Position numbers and translations under genes: made by a program | Shown: positions 13,010 through 25,379 of the stretch, piece by piece | Position numbering within the stretch: the first letter of the stretch is position 1 | Layout of the letters: each line of letters starts with the position of its first letter | Source of the DNA: Carallia brachiata | Taxonomy: Eukaryota; Streptophyta; Magnoliopsida; Malpighiales; Rhizophoraceae | Assembly (NCBI GenBank): GCA_021464245.1 | Contig: JADCRB010000068.1 | Coordinates: 4,564,830 to 4,628,829 of the forward strand | Direction of reading: 5' to 3' | Length of the DNA stretch: 64,000 nucleotides | The notes under the pieces: generated by a model | Databases searched by the model: none | What the model was told of the DNA's origin: nothing | The model's input: the letters and a program-made list of their open reading frames with translations, nothing else

Positions 13010-13440
13010 TACTTATTAGGGTTACACCCGTATGAATAATTTTCTTTCAAATTATTTTAATTGATTTTGTTTCATTTTTAGGGTTTGATTTTATAAGTTT
13101 TTTTAAGTAATAAATGTTTATAATTTTAAGTTTAGTCATTTCAACATCATTTTAATAGTCTCATGTGCAATATCACGGCACTCTGCAAGCAACCAATACA
13201 GTTCTCTATTTATCAAGTCCCTACTATCTAGAGCAAAGCAATAGTTTGTTTCTATCGGAACATCTAATGTCCTCTAGCTGCCCTGATATTAGGCAACGAA
13301 GAATTTAGAAAGAGGGGACAAATTGAGAATAATTTATAGGTAGATTGACTTTCTCCTTTTTTACTCAACAATAAAAATTTCCTTTTCCACGTTATCAATG
13401 CAATCTACAGAAAATTTTTATCCTCTCTTGGTGTATCCTC
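13010..13440. other. Short AT-rich intergenic stretch
   Basis: AT-rich DNA between the inverted-repeat element and the left edge of duplication copy A. No gene or RNA seen. Confidence 0.4.
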
Positions 13441-14994
13441 CATAGTTGGACCAGCAAATTCTTTTGGTTCATTTGTCCCTTTTTCTTGTTTGGTAGCACT
13501 TTGTTTCCTGGTTATCTGGAATATAACTCCGGGGAACATGGAGCTGAAGCCTAACTTCACACTGGTGGTGCCGATGCTACTACCTTGCACGAAGGAGATT
13601 TTCCAAGATTCACTATAGAATTCTTTAATGAACGTTACTGGGGCAGAAATTGGAGCACAATCCAATGAAGAAGATACATCTTTTCTTATTTCTTGAATTC
13701 TTGTGTAACAGTTTTAATAAATGGTGAAACAAACTTGACCTGTATGGCAACTTCCTCAATTCTTTTGGCCAATTTAATATCGTATGAGGGATTTGTAGAG
13801 TGTTCCTCTGCATAGCATTAATGATATGCAATAAACTTATCAATGATAAGTATAACAGTTAATTCCGTCCAAACTTCCTCCATTCCCACCTATTCACGTA
13901 TCATTTCTCTATTTTTTATCCCAAAATTAATGAGTAATGAAGTGGTTGCCTTTTTTGATTGAATAGATGACCGTAATTGAATTACTATATTAATTTTTTG
14001 TAATTAAAGCATTTTTTTTCCCCAAAAGTATTGAGTAATAAAGAGGTTGCCCTTCTTTTCCTCAAAAAAAAAAAAAAAAAAGGGGTTGCCCTTCTTGATT
14101 AAGAAAATAATTGTTTTCTAATTGAATTACCATACTAACATTTATGTAATTAAAATACCTTATTGATAATGAGCAATAATTGCCAAATGGAGAAAATTTG
14201 GGATTTGGCTGATTAAAAGTAATGATATTATTCGTTTAAAGGATAGTAACATATACTATTTTTCTCTAAAAAAAGGCAATAATTTATATAATATTAATGA
14301 CTCTAGAATTTAGAAAATGAAATTGTATACGGTAACATATGGATTTAATTGCACCTATAAAGACAATAATAGATGGTAACGGAAAATTTTTTTTTGCTTT
14401 AGTTGCATAGAAAATTCAATGACAATAGAAAACTAATGACAATTTCCAATTTTAAAATCGTTATTATGGAAATGAAGAAACGGAAGTGAAATAACACGAA
14501 AAGAAAAGAAACAAAAAGAAAAATGGAAACAGAATTTGAGAATAAAATATTGAAATAGAAATTTTTGATAGATAATATTAGTGACTTGACTTACTTAGAA
14601 TTTCTCTTCTATAATATTGTTATATAAATGATAGATGATGACCTTGGATTGTCAAGCAAGTTGAACGAGACATATTAAGATCAATCATTTTGAATTCAAG
14701 TCATTTTAAATCAAATTATTTGTCAATTATACTGTATTTTTATTCTATTTTTTTGGTATATATATGTATCTAAAAGTTTTAACTCTAAGAAATTCATTGC
14801 AAAAAAAAAAAAATGAGTTTATTTTTTATAGAAGGATTTCCAAAGTCTTAAACCCTTTCCTTCATTGCCAAAACCTTACCGCCGGGGCCGACACCGGTCA
14901 GCCTCCTCCACCACGGTAATAAGATAGTGTGATGTCCTTTTTTTCGTTCATTTACTACGTTGCTTATGATCATTTTTCAAAATGGTGTTATTAT

Positions 14995-15740
14995 CATAGT
15001 TATTAAACCCGGCCCAGTCCGGCCGGTTAGACCGGTGAACCCGGGCATTAAGTAGGACCGGTTCGCGTGAATAGTAACCGAGTCATTTGAATAATAAAAT
15101 ATTTTTTTTTCACTTTTTACTGTACAAACAATAAAAATGATATTTTTTAATGATGAACAGTGGTCAAACAGTAAAAAATTATAATTTTTTCACTTTTTAC
15201 TTGTAAACAATAAAAATAATATTTTTTTAATGATAAACAAAGTTCAAACAGTAAAAATTAAAAATATTTTTATTTTTTTACTACTTGAACAATAATATTT
15301 GTATAATATTTACACACTAAAATTTATTTTTTTTAACTTTTTACTGTGTGAATGATAAAAATAATATTTTCATAATACTAAATAGTATTACACAATATTT
15401 TTTTGTACAATTTAATAATTTTTTACTTTTTATAATCTATTTTTCTGTATGCAATAATTTAACATTATTCATATATCAAATAATATGTTATAATTGACTT
15501 TAAAAAAAAATTTTTAAAGAATTTTTATCAAAATTTTAATTAGTATAAATTATTTTTTAATTTATGAAAATGTAGTTATTGTGATAAATTATATAAAAAA
15601 TTTATATATATTATTTAATATATTCATTTTTTTAAGAATTAATAACTTATTAGTTGAACCAATGACCCACTGATTAAACTAATGACCCATTGACCCAATC
15701 GCCTGATTGATCAATATTCGACCCGCTTTTAATAACTATG
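14995..15740. mobile_element. 746-bp non-autonomous hAT element with 8-bp TSD
   Basis: The element starts CATAGTTATTAAA and ends TTTAATAACTATG, a 13-bp perfect terminal inverted repeat. It is flanked by the 8-bp direct repeat GTTATTAT (14987-14994 and 15741-15748). Subterminal DNA has GGCCGG/ACCGG-type motifs and the centre is AT-rich with no coding. Copy B has a single uninterrupted GTTATTAT at 48914-48921, an empty site. An 8-bp duplication and C/T-A ends are standard for hAT elements. Confidence 0.92.
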
Positions 15741-15748
15741 GTTATTAT

Positions 15749-15964
15749 TGGAAGATTGCCCGTCATGTTACAGAGTCGTCGATACTGTCTGGAAAAAATG
15801 AAGCTGAACTTGCAAGACTTGGTTTGTGTCCACTAAATTCAAATATATATTGTTTCTTTGTCTATTTCCTTCTGTTGATCTTTTCCTCCTTATTGTTTAC
15901 CCATTTTTCTGTTGACTTTAGGTGAGCGTCCCCTTGATCCTGGAGGATATGTTATTGTAAAAGG
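15749..15964 (+). pseudogene. RPC2 (Pol III second subunit) exon remnants, copy A
   Basis: Two adjacent exons of the same gene fragment described for copy B survive here. The first contains a frame reading GKNEAELARLG and ends at about 15822. The second, after an AG acceptor at about 15922, reads ERPLDPGGYVIVKGT. These words match the N-terminal part of the second-largest RNA polymerase III subunit. The preceding exons are missing because the leader joins directly to intron sequence near 14918, and the hAT element interrupts the start of the first surviving exon. Not functional. Confidence 0.75.
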
Positions 15965-16075
15965 AACAGTGATGATGACATTCTACACATTACATTCCAA
16001 TAATTCTGCCTGAAATTGGATATGAATGGAAGAGTCTGTGCCATGATGTCCAAATTGATTTCTATTTGTCATCTG

Positions 16076-16455
16076 TGTTAGAACTGGAATTCGTAAATTT
16101 GGAATCTATAGAACTCCTTGAAGTTATGTAACAAAAGCCACGTGCACTCTGGATGATTGTGCAGATGCCCGCAAATAGCCTTCCTTGAAGCAAAAGTCTT
16201 TCTACACACTGGACATTGTAGTTCTGATGTTCACACCTCTCCTGGAAGCAGAGGTTGATGTTAGTAGAACCGTAGACTAGAATATTAGAACTACAATGAG
16301 TGGCCGAAAGACTTTTACTTCGAGTGGCCGAAAGACTTTTGCTTCGAGGAAGGTAGTTCTCGAACCTCTGCATGCTAATCTTGAGCGAACATGGCTATGT
16401 TACACGATTTGAAGCGATTCTACAAATTTCAAATTTACAAATTCCGGTTCTAACA
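16076..16455. repeat. Zinc-finger inverted repeat, copy A
   Basis: Left arm 16076-16228 and right arm 16281-16455 are inverted copies of one another. For example, TGTTAGAACTGGAATT at the left outer end matches the reverse complement of AATTTACAAATTCCGGTTCTAACA at the right. Each arm, read outward from the centre, carries a piece of a plant C2H2 zinc finger around a RKTFASRK core. The right arm also has a tandem duplication of about 27 bases (16300-16350, GAGTGGCCGAAAGACTTTT twice). A transcript across the region could fold into a long imperfect hairpin. Confidence 0.75.
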
Positions 16456-16659
16456 TCATAAGGCGATATCCGGTTCATGAAAGAAATTGGCTTCCGACTT
16501 CAAGTAAATTCAAGTAAGTTCTTTATTGATTAATGTATGTTTTTCTTCTTAATTATGCGAAAAACATGAAGTTCTAAATCGATGATGTGAAGTCTTTTAC
16601 CTAATCAATCTTGCATAAATGTCATCATATTTTACATGTGGTATCAAAGCATTACTTTA

Positions 16660-19600
16660 TGAGAGTTTCGTACAGATAAATATCAAATTGTGAACGGAGT
16701 TGATGGGTTGTCTTTTTTACTAGCTCCTCTGGCTAGGCCTTACATGTCATTTCTTGCTTTGTTGTGCACCAAGTGCTCACAATGAGATAGGATAAACCTC
16801 AAGTTTAGGTGAAAATATAATTTAGCCTTTAAACTTAATCACCTTTTTTTTTACACTATTATGACACAATTAACTTGGGGCATCTGGTCCACTCTTTGCA
16901 CCAGTTATTCCAAAGGTGTCTCACATCATGCTTTGTGGTTGTCATTTCAGGAACTTCAGTCAATTAATATATTGTTCCTCGCTTGAAAATGGCGAAGGCA
17001 TAGATTAACAGGTCCGATTTTTTGGTCTGTCTTTCACAACTCTGTGTCGCCTGGAATTTTGAAATTCCCGGAACCACCAGAACCAGTTGAGGGCTTGAAG
17101 AGGTTTGCGATTTGCGTACATAGAGAGGTGACAATTTTGTAGAGAAACAGTCGATGAATTTTGGGAAGTGATGTAAAAACATAATCATATTAGTCACCAA
17201 AAGTATCAAGGCACATCAGCATCTTATGTTTTGCCTTAACTTCAGGTGTGCAAGTAGCAGTTCATAATGTTAGTCCACATGTAACATAAATATGCTTATG
17301 CTTTGGCATGACTTGATGCTACTAACAGCCGACCCCCATTAAATTCAGGATTAAGGATTTGTTGTTGTTACTGTGTTGATGCTTCCAACGAGTTCAATGA
17401 GTGTCCTCATTGTGATGACGGCTGTGGCCTCTAGTTGACTGTAAGTAGTGGAAAGCCACTCGAGTGTGGCCATTTATGCTCCTCATTTTTGGGCCCTGCT
17501 ATTGTTACTAATGTTATATAATTGGGTTTCTTGCGTGCCTATTGAGGGTGGCATTTTAGTGCCTCTCCAATCTTATTAGGCGCCTGCCTTGGGAAATATT
17601 GAGAGACATAAAGAGGTATTCAACCACATGGGTTTGTCTCGTTGAAGTGCATGTGGCAAAGAGTTCAAGAATTGCAGATCTTGAAGTATGGTTGTTGGGC
17701 AACTATATGTTGGAAAGAGACTGAAAATGGGAGAAATGAGAAAGGAAAGGAAGAACACCAATTGGAATAAAAAATAAAAGTATACATATAAAACAATATT
17801 TTGATTCAATTTGGTTGATTGTGGTTTTAAAATTAAAAATAATATCTGAAACAAAAAATTCACGTACATTAATTCAATAAACTAAAATTTTGTTCAATTG
17901 AACTCAATTTTGTGGGTTAAATAAAATTTTTAATTTTTTAACATGGTATTGCGGTATTCCGAGTAAAATCATGGTCATTCCCAACCCCCACCACCACCAA
18001 CACACCCCCACCCCCCACACCCACCCCCCCCCCCCGGCCCCCCGGGCCTCTTTTTTTTCTGATCTTAAATATGCCAATTCTAGTACTCCACAAAACTTGC
18101 TTTAGGTGGATTACACTACAATGTAGACTTGACATGTGAAAAGCAGGTAGATAGTGCCGTAGAGGTCTACTGGGGCCTAGCAACCTATTCGGCCATGGCC
18201 AATGTGGGAGCCTAAACGCATAGCCCTTTGCATAGGATAAGTCCTTGTGGCACGGATGGGTTATTGGTCTCCCGTTCGATAGCGATTGTTGGGGCGTAAT
18301 TTTTGTCGGAAGTTTGTTTGTTCTCTTAATTTTCTTTTATTGGATGTACTAATCTATATATATATATATATATATATATAAAGGAATCCCTTTTAGAAAA
18401 ACGCTGGAATTGCTAAAACTTTAAGAAGTCGAACATGAGAACAGCGCCTAACCTGCGAAATACCAAGTTCGCCCTTGTCGCTAAATTGACCACGGGTGAT
18501 CCGCACATATTGAGCACAAACTCAACATAATTGAGTTTGCACTTATGTTGTGGGCTCGATTATCCTAAGAAACAAGACGTAAAGTTGGTGGCATCCACAG
18601 CAGTGGAGTTGTGCTAGTTATTTTGTAATTGTTTGCAAGGGATTTCTATATGATAAAAAATCAAACGTAGTTGCGGCTCACTCCAAAGCAAATAGCAGTT
18701 TTTAGATTAAACTAACAGAATCCTGTTAATCTAGTGGAACACTCTGGTTGATTGCAAGCTTCGGCTACCGGGTTGAGATTGCAACAAGCGTCCAGTCATC
18801 CCATGGGTATGCTTTGGATATAGTTATTCTGTAACAGACGGGCATAACATTGTTGATTCATTCCATTTCCTAGACAACTAATTGAATTTCTCCATTCCAT
18901 TTGCATTGTTGATTCACTTTTGTCGCATAGGCCACCTATTTTTTTTTAAGCAACGGCAACATTTTTTTTTTAAGATTTGAGGCTACTATATTGGGAACCA
19001 AACTGATTCCTACATACCCTGAGGGACAACCATCGATGTCACTAATTGGTATCACATGCGTCATAATGAATCAAGTGACAATATTTCAGGAACATTGTTA
19101 CTCTCAACTAATTTTACAAAAATTTGGTATGTATAGGAAAAAAAAGTTTTGATTCTTGATATCATTTTCACAAGCTATACCAGATGAAATAAACAATGTT
19201 TTGTTATTCTTTGCTATATGCATCTTCCCCCAAATCTCAATCCCTTGTCCTTTAATGAACGCTTTAGTAGTAAAGAACTAGACTTCTAATTTCAAGGTTT
19301 CAAATTCTAATTTTAGAAATAAGGATATAGAATTTATGAGAATGAATTCTTTTCTAATTCTAGATCTACTCTATTATGTATCTCACTACCTAATGTAGAA
19401 AAACATGCACCTCTAAGGCCTTGAAGTAGCAACCAAGCAATCTTGTTGCATGATTTCATCATAGAAATCATGTAATATTGCCTGCCTGCAACGCCTGTTG
19501 GAAATTTCAATGCCTATCTTATTCCTCTGAGAGAATGTGTATACATATATTTATTGAATTTCGTCTAAAATGGCATCAAAACTATTGACTGCCGACTGAA

Positions 19601-21945
19601 TTGGAAAGGAAATATGAGAAAAAAGACAATTACATCTACATTTCTAGCTTAACCTGCTGTTGGTTTAATGATGCAAAGTCTAATGTAATAATACCAGGTA
19701 GTTAAGCAATGTCTTTCTAGTATATGGGATTGATTAGAGGTGCACAAGTTTCAACTTTCCGTATTTATGTACATTTTGCACTTCCCTTAGCTATAACTTG
19801 TAATGCGGATTTTTGACTACGGTGCCCAAGAGGGTTATGTAGTAGGATATGATATGACCTAATCATGTGAAGTGAAGCAAGAAAGACCTTTTTTCAATGT
19901 TACTAATATCTAACAATTGCCCTAAAAGTTTCTGTTTACACCTACTATGATTTGTGAATCTCATTATTAATCTCATCTTACTAATTGTTACGTGGTGCAT
20001 ACAGAGTGGTACAAAGAGCACGAGTCTATCGGAAAAGTGTTGTATGATAAAATTATAGTCGTTATATATTTATGGTTGTTCAATGCATAATTAAAACTAA
20101 CAATAAAAATCACAAAATGCAATCAATGATCATAATATTAACATAAGAGAAAATTGTCATTATCCAAGAAAGCCCTTTTACTTGTATATATAATCAAATC
20201 TTTTATGTAGCAATTGAGTTAATTGGTCATCAATTTCATTCGTGCTTTTTTTGAATCTCATTCAATAAATTGAGAAATTATAAGTTAAAGATTAATATTT
20301 TTTATCATTAAAATACCATTACTTATTTATTAGTTAAACTTAAAAAACAAACATGAACTGTTCCTCCACCAATGAAAAGTAAAAAATTAATTAATTAAGT
20401 AGGTCCTACCACTAGCAATTTTTAAGTTTTGATATTAAACATGTAAAAAATGTTAGAAACACTGAGTGACATTAAGCATGACATCACTTAGATTGAGTAG
20501 TATGTTTTAAAAAATTTTGATTTTCCCAGAAAACACCGAATGTACAAATAAATATGTCAAAAATGTTGCAACTAAGATAGAATGTGTGACCAACAGTCTG
20601 AAAAAAAAAAAAAAGCAAGAACAACAAAAGGTCTTAGATTTCATAATTATTGCACTTTTATGTTTTATTTCATATTCTTTTATATTCGTTGCGCATTCTG
20701 TTATATTTATTATACATCTTATGAGTTTTGACAATAAAAAAATTAAATTTTTTCTAAAAATAATTATTACTCAATCTAAGCTATTGCAAGGTCTCCGTGC
20801 AATGAAACCCCTAAACTTGTAGTCAAAAAGTTAGAGCTCAAATTTCCTACAACTTTTATCTTGGCGATTCAACAAATAAAGTTTGCACTAATTTCCATGC
20901 ATATAAATATATATATTAATTTCCAATGAGTCCCACGTCCAGCAAAATTTTTCTTTTTTTTACTGTTCGTGGAGAGTCGAAGCTTATGCTCCGTAATACC
21001 ATCTTAATTTCTCTCATTTATCACCTCAATAATCAATCATTGATTTTCACAACGTGGTTTAAAAGGAATCTTTCGGGTGAATACTGTAAAATATGGAAGT
21101 TTCAAATTATAAAAATTATTCCACAAGACAGTCTCACCGCATCAACATACTGAATTAGTGGGTTAATACCAATCAAAATTAACTAAGGTCACTAAAATGG
21201 TAGTTTTGAAAGAAGTGGAGAGTCCGTGAGAATTTATATAACATGTTTGAAATTGTTAGTAGGGATGTTAGATTTTAACTTTGTTAATGTGAAGGTATCT
21301 TTACATGCGTAAACTTGATTGGTTATTCTATCAATTGATGTGGTGAAACTGTCTCACCCAATAATTGCTTCACCTAATAATTAGATATTAGTTATAGGGG
21401 CGGAGTGATTTGCATAAGCTGCAAATTCATATATCATATTATCATCGTAATGGTTCATTGTATATTATCTACAGTCATGATAATGCAATATGATATTAAC
21501 TTACATTTGGAATGGTTTATTGTATATTATCTATAGTCATAATAATGCAATATGATATTAACATACTTGGAATCTGTCAAATTAACTGCCTCCATAAAAT
21601 GAAGCTCCACTTATATCGGTGAGTTGCAATTTGTAATCCAAAACCTCGTAAAATAATATCGGATGCAGATACTAACTGGCATCTTATTGTTTCCTTAATG
21701 GAATTGGAATCTGATTTTCTCATGAGGAACTATTGCAAAAGCAATAAACCAAATAGTCCTGGCTTTATGGGTAAAATTAATTTCAGTTTTATAAGCTCGG
21801 AGCATTCTACCACCCCATTATTTTTCCAAACGCAAGATCGATCATGTACTTCAATAAGGAAATGGAAATATATTTTTTGATAATTCCAAGATGTTACTAA
21901 TGCAATGAGATTTAATTATTTGTCTAGCAGTGCCTTAGGCAATGG
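16660..21945. other. Non-coding part of duplication copy A
   Basis: About 5.3 kb colinear with 51690-56925 in copy B. Short frames look coding-like but are not recognised: one around 16952-17010 (more intact in B) and one near 17580-17730. The stretch 18400-18880 is noticeably better conserved between copies than its surroundings and contains a small perfect inverted repeat (CAAACTCAA/TTGAGTTTG, 18517-18539). Simple repeats include (TA)n at 18355-18380. No intact gene or RNA gene seen. Confidence 0.5.
17979..18048 (-). repeat. C-rich simple sequence, G-quadruplex potential on minus strand
   Basis: A 70-base patch of CCA/CCCCA repeats ending in a run of 14 C residues, then GGCCCCCCGGGCC. The minus strand therefore carries several closely spaced G runs of four or more. 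It is absent from the corresponding position of copy B (near 53045), so it expanded or inserted after duplication. Confidence 0.85.
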
Positions 21946-21948
21946 AGA

Positions 21949-21987
21949 ATATATATATATATATATAGCTATATAGATATCGAGAGA

Positions 21988-22037
<50 letters not shown>
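21949..22037. repeat. (AT)n and (GA)n microsatellites
   Basis: AT dinucleotides at 21949-21967 followed by GA dinucleotides at 21991-22037, about 250 bases beyond the 3' end of MYB copy A. Copy B has a short AT run at the matching place, where its inverted duplication begins. Confidence 0.9.
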
Positions 22038-22044
<7 letters not shown>

Positions 22045-22287
22045 TGAACAAATATGCAAAATAAATGCATAAGTTCAAAATGAAATAGTAAGACAAGGAA
22101 TAGCATACACACACATTTATGGAACCTCAGCAAACATTACTTACTCAAAGAACCTGACCTATTAACATTTAGGATATCTTCCCGTAGTAGCTTTACTCAA
22201 AATCTTATTTAATGTTTGAGGAAACAAATACACTGTATATCAAAAAAGAATCCACCCACAATTCCTCTAAATGTTTCAACCAATGTT

Positions 22288-24052
22288 TTAGGCATCCCAG
22301 CTGGAAGGAAGAATGGGGTAATTTGCAACAAATTGACCAGTTGAATATGCGGATGACAATGACATGATACCAGAAACATCAGTACTGTAGTCCATCTCAT
22401 TTTTTGGCACGTGCAGGTCATGTGAGCAAGGAACAGGTGGAAGACATGGAAGTCTAGCAAGTGGGTCAAGCAGCATTGCCTGTTGTGATGAAGTTGAAGA
22501 AGAAAAAGATGGCATTACATTAACATTTCCTTCTATGATCTCACAGAGTTTTGGCATCGTAGGCACCATGGCTTGGCTGTCACTATAAGCCATTGTTGCC
22601 ATGCTTTGGTCAGTGACTTTATCTGCAATATAATGTGGACCTGCTGCCACATTGCTCAAGATCTGGTCTTGTGAGTTTGAATCAATGCATTGAGGGAGAT
22701 AAAGCAAGGACCATGAAGATGGGCGATTGGGAGGAGGTGGTAGAGGCTGTGGGATTAAAGTGGATGGAAAATGACCCAAATCAGCAATATTGAAAATGTA
22801 GGGAACTTGGTTGAACTTGAAGTCTCCATGATCCAAATTTTGAAGCATTGAACTTGTGGAGGTAAGATAGAGCTGGTCTTGTTGATGAACACTTAGACTG
22901 AGATTAGGGTTTGCATTATTCAAGTTGAAGAATGCTTCTTCCTCAGAGCCACTTATGGGGTTGTGCAAATCAGTGAAGGTGGCTAAAGTGGAAGCATGAT
23001 GATCTTGAGAGATGAGCTTCTTCTTTATTTGAATTCCAAAAGTTCTTCACTTCATTGTCTGTTCTTCCTGGTAGATGCTTGGCTATCTGTGCCCACCTGT
23101 ACTTCCCAAAAAAAAAAGTTGTATGGGACAAGACATCACTACCTAAAGATGACTACAAAGTCAACAACACTAAAATTGTTAAAATTATCATCCGAAATTT
23201 GTCTGAAGATGATTTATCGTTATAAAAATATTAAAGGGTGCAGTTTGGCATTTAGAGGTAGTGTCTGAACAAAATTGTCTGGACAGCACCTCTTAAATAA
23301 AATTAATTACAAGAAAAATGTAATTATATTAATTTTTTAAAAATTTTTATAAAATTATAAAATTAAAATTTAAAATTAAATTAATATTATCTTAAAATTA
23401 AAAATATAGGTCTTATATATTATACGTTAAAATAAAAAAAATTGTTTTTTTCAAAAAAAAATTTCCGTAAAAATACCAACACGGTTGCATTTAATCGGTT
23501 ACATTTTGTCCCTAGCAGCTGGATACTTTACTCAAAATTAAAAAGCATCATTACAGACGGAGAAGATGATGATAGAAATGCTGTCTATACTTATTGCCTA
23601 GAATGCTATGGAGTTCAATGATGAGTGCAGCTTCTTGGGGAGAGAAACTTCCACGCTTGAGGTCAGGTCTGAGATAGTTTATCCATCTTAATCTACAGCT
23701 CTTTCCACATCTCTGCAGCCCTGCAGAAATGTACAATGTGGAAGGAAAGAAGAAGAAGAAGAAGAAGAAGAAGAAGAAGAACAATAACTGACTGATACAT
23801 ATTTTGCAATGAAATGTATGAAAAGCAGAAAAAATAGAAAATGTGTAGACTGTTGTAAACTTGTGTGTGTGTGTGTGTGTGGAGCACAGGAAAATAAGTA
23901 ATAATGAGTGGGAGTGTACCTGCAAGCTTTGGAACTAAGCTCCAGCAGCCATGGCCATAAGTGGAAATGTGGTTGATGAGTTTCTCATCTTCCTCTGGTG
24001 ACCACAGCCCTCTCTTGACTTTCTGTTTGTTGCAGCATGAGTGATGCCCCAT
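22288..24052 (-). pseudogene. MYB26-like R2R3-MYB, copy A, frameshifted
   Basis: Exon 1 is 24052-23920 (133 bp), exon 2 is 23720-23591 (130 bp) and exon 3 starts at 23096, all with GT-AG borders and phases identical to copy B. The R2 repeat and most of R3 are intact through [11 protein letters not shown]. Relative to copy B two bases are missing between 23028 and 23029, so the basic IKKKL stretch is replaced by out-of-frame residues and translation stops at TGA 22972-22970, predicting 129 residues. The remaining frame, 22968-22288, still reads as a good MYB C-terminus ending PILPSSWDA, which shows the lesion is recent or under little pressure so far. It could make a DNA-binding-only peptide, but a pseudogene is the simpler reading. 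Confidence 0.87.
23233..23500. mobile_element. Insertion in intron 2 of MYB copy A
   Basis: Intron 2 is 494 bases in copy A but about 230 in copy B. The extra DNA is AT-rich, starts near GGGTGCAGTTTGGCATTT and ends near AACACGGTTGCATTTAATCG, giving a loose inverted similarity at the ends. Probably a small degenerate MITE; ends and target duplication not resolved. Confidence 0.4.
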
Positions 24053-24250
24053 CTCTCCCTTCTCTCTCTCTCTCTCTCTCTCTAAGCAGTATGGCAGGCC
24101 AATGGCAGACCACAATCAGTTAATGGGTATTCCCATTAAAGTGAAAAATAGCCAGAGAGGAAAAGAAGTGCAGTGAAAAGGGACATCCTCCTCTCTCTTT
24201 CTCTCACTCTCAAGTGTGATCAACTACAATAGCCCTGGAGAGGCTTGCCA

Positions 24251-24258
24251 ATATATAA
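24251..24258 (-). promoter_or_regulatory. TATA box candidate for MYB copy A
   Basis: Minus-strand TTATATAT about 200 bases upstream of the ATG at 24052, in a block conserved with copy B. A GA-repeat tract (24061-24083 on the plus strand as CT) lies in the presumed leader. Confidence 0.5.
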
Positions 24259-25379
24259 CAAGATCAGTTTGAAATATTGAAGAATTGATGGATGACACAT
24301 TATATGCTATTCTCTGCTTTATATACGTACATATATATATGGAAAGAGTAAAGCAAGTAGACAGTGAATGGAGTGAATTAATGTCAGTAAGGAGAGCTGT
24401 AGTATGTGGTGGGGTTTTTGGGCAAAAGGCTAAAAGCTCTGCAAAATCATCCTTGCAGAGTTGTATGGCTTGACCAATCGTGAGTTAGTTTTAATCGAAT
24501 TTCAACTGCAATATTAAAGATTTGAAATTTAATGAAAGAAAATATTAACATTTTAGCATAATTTTACAAAAAATTACCATCTAAATATTCTCAATTCAAG
24601 AATAATTGCCCTCTCGGTTACCATTTAAAAAAATAATAATAATAAAAAGAGCTGTATGGCTTGTAATGGATTTAAGGGATATCCTTTCTCTTGTGAACAG
24701 CATCTGAGGATGATGTGCCCCACCAACCGTACGCGTGTCACACATGCATTATGGTAGGCCCCTAAAGTTTGAGAGTTACCACCTTGTACTCATCGAAATT
24801 CTTATTCAAATGTGGAACAAAATAACAATTTTATTGAACCTAAAATAGCTGTGACAATTTTATTAGGTCCATTATGATGTAGTGAACCAGATTTACTTTC
24901 CTGACTCGAATCCTACTCCTACATGTTACAATAGATTAATTTTACGGATTTTATTAAGAGCCACAAGGGATTGCACACAAAGATTAGATGTGAATAATCT
25001 CAATTGTTGATTACACTCATCAATCCCAATTGCTAATTGTAGTTAGTTCATCATTTATTAAAAGACATGTTACGGTTCAGATTTTTGGCATCCAATATTA
25101 CATTCAATTTTTGCAGTTACGTAATATTTTCGTACTTTTACTGTTATACGAGAACTCACCCTTCAATATTGATATACATTGTTCATACTTGGATATATAT
25201 TGTTTCATGAGTAACATATGATTCCTATAAAAACCTTTGTTACCATTTCTCTCTCCCTCTGTCAATGAGTATATTTCTCGAGGGTATGTATACCGTGGAG
25301 TGATTTATTGAAGTATTTTATTCACCCAATAAAGAAGAAAAATCTATATCAAGCCATAATTTCATTTATATATATTACG

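Noticed and set aside
13405..13665. Minus-strand frame at the left edge of copy A
   Set aside because: It crosses the duplication edge, is not kept in copy B and has no domain.
16640..16650. TGGTATCAAAGCA as a retrotransposon primer-binding site in copy A
   Set aside because: No LTR precedes it, and in copy B the matching place is simply TGGCATCAAAGC within unique duplicated DNA.
22288..22968. Independent 226-residue gene starting at 22968
   Set aside because: It starts at a TTG, has no promoter context and aligns residue for residue with the C-terminus of MYB copy B, so it is the tail of the frameshifted copy A.
23693..24115. 140-codon MYB-like frame starting upstream of MGHHSCC and reading through intron 1
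   Set aside because: The 133-bp exon with a GT donor at 23919 and the conserved MGHHSCC start explain the sequence; the extension is leader and intron translation.
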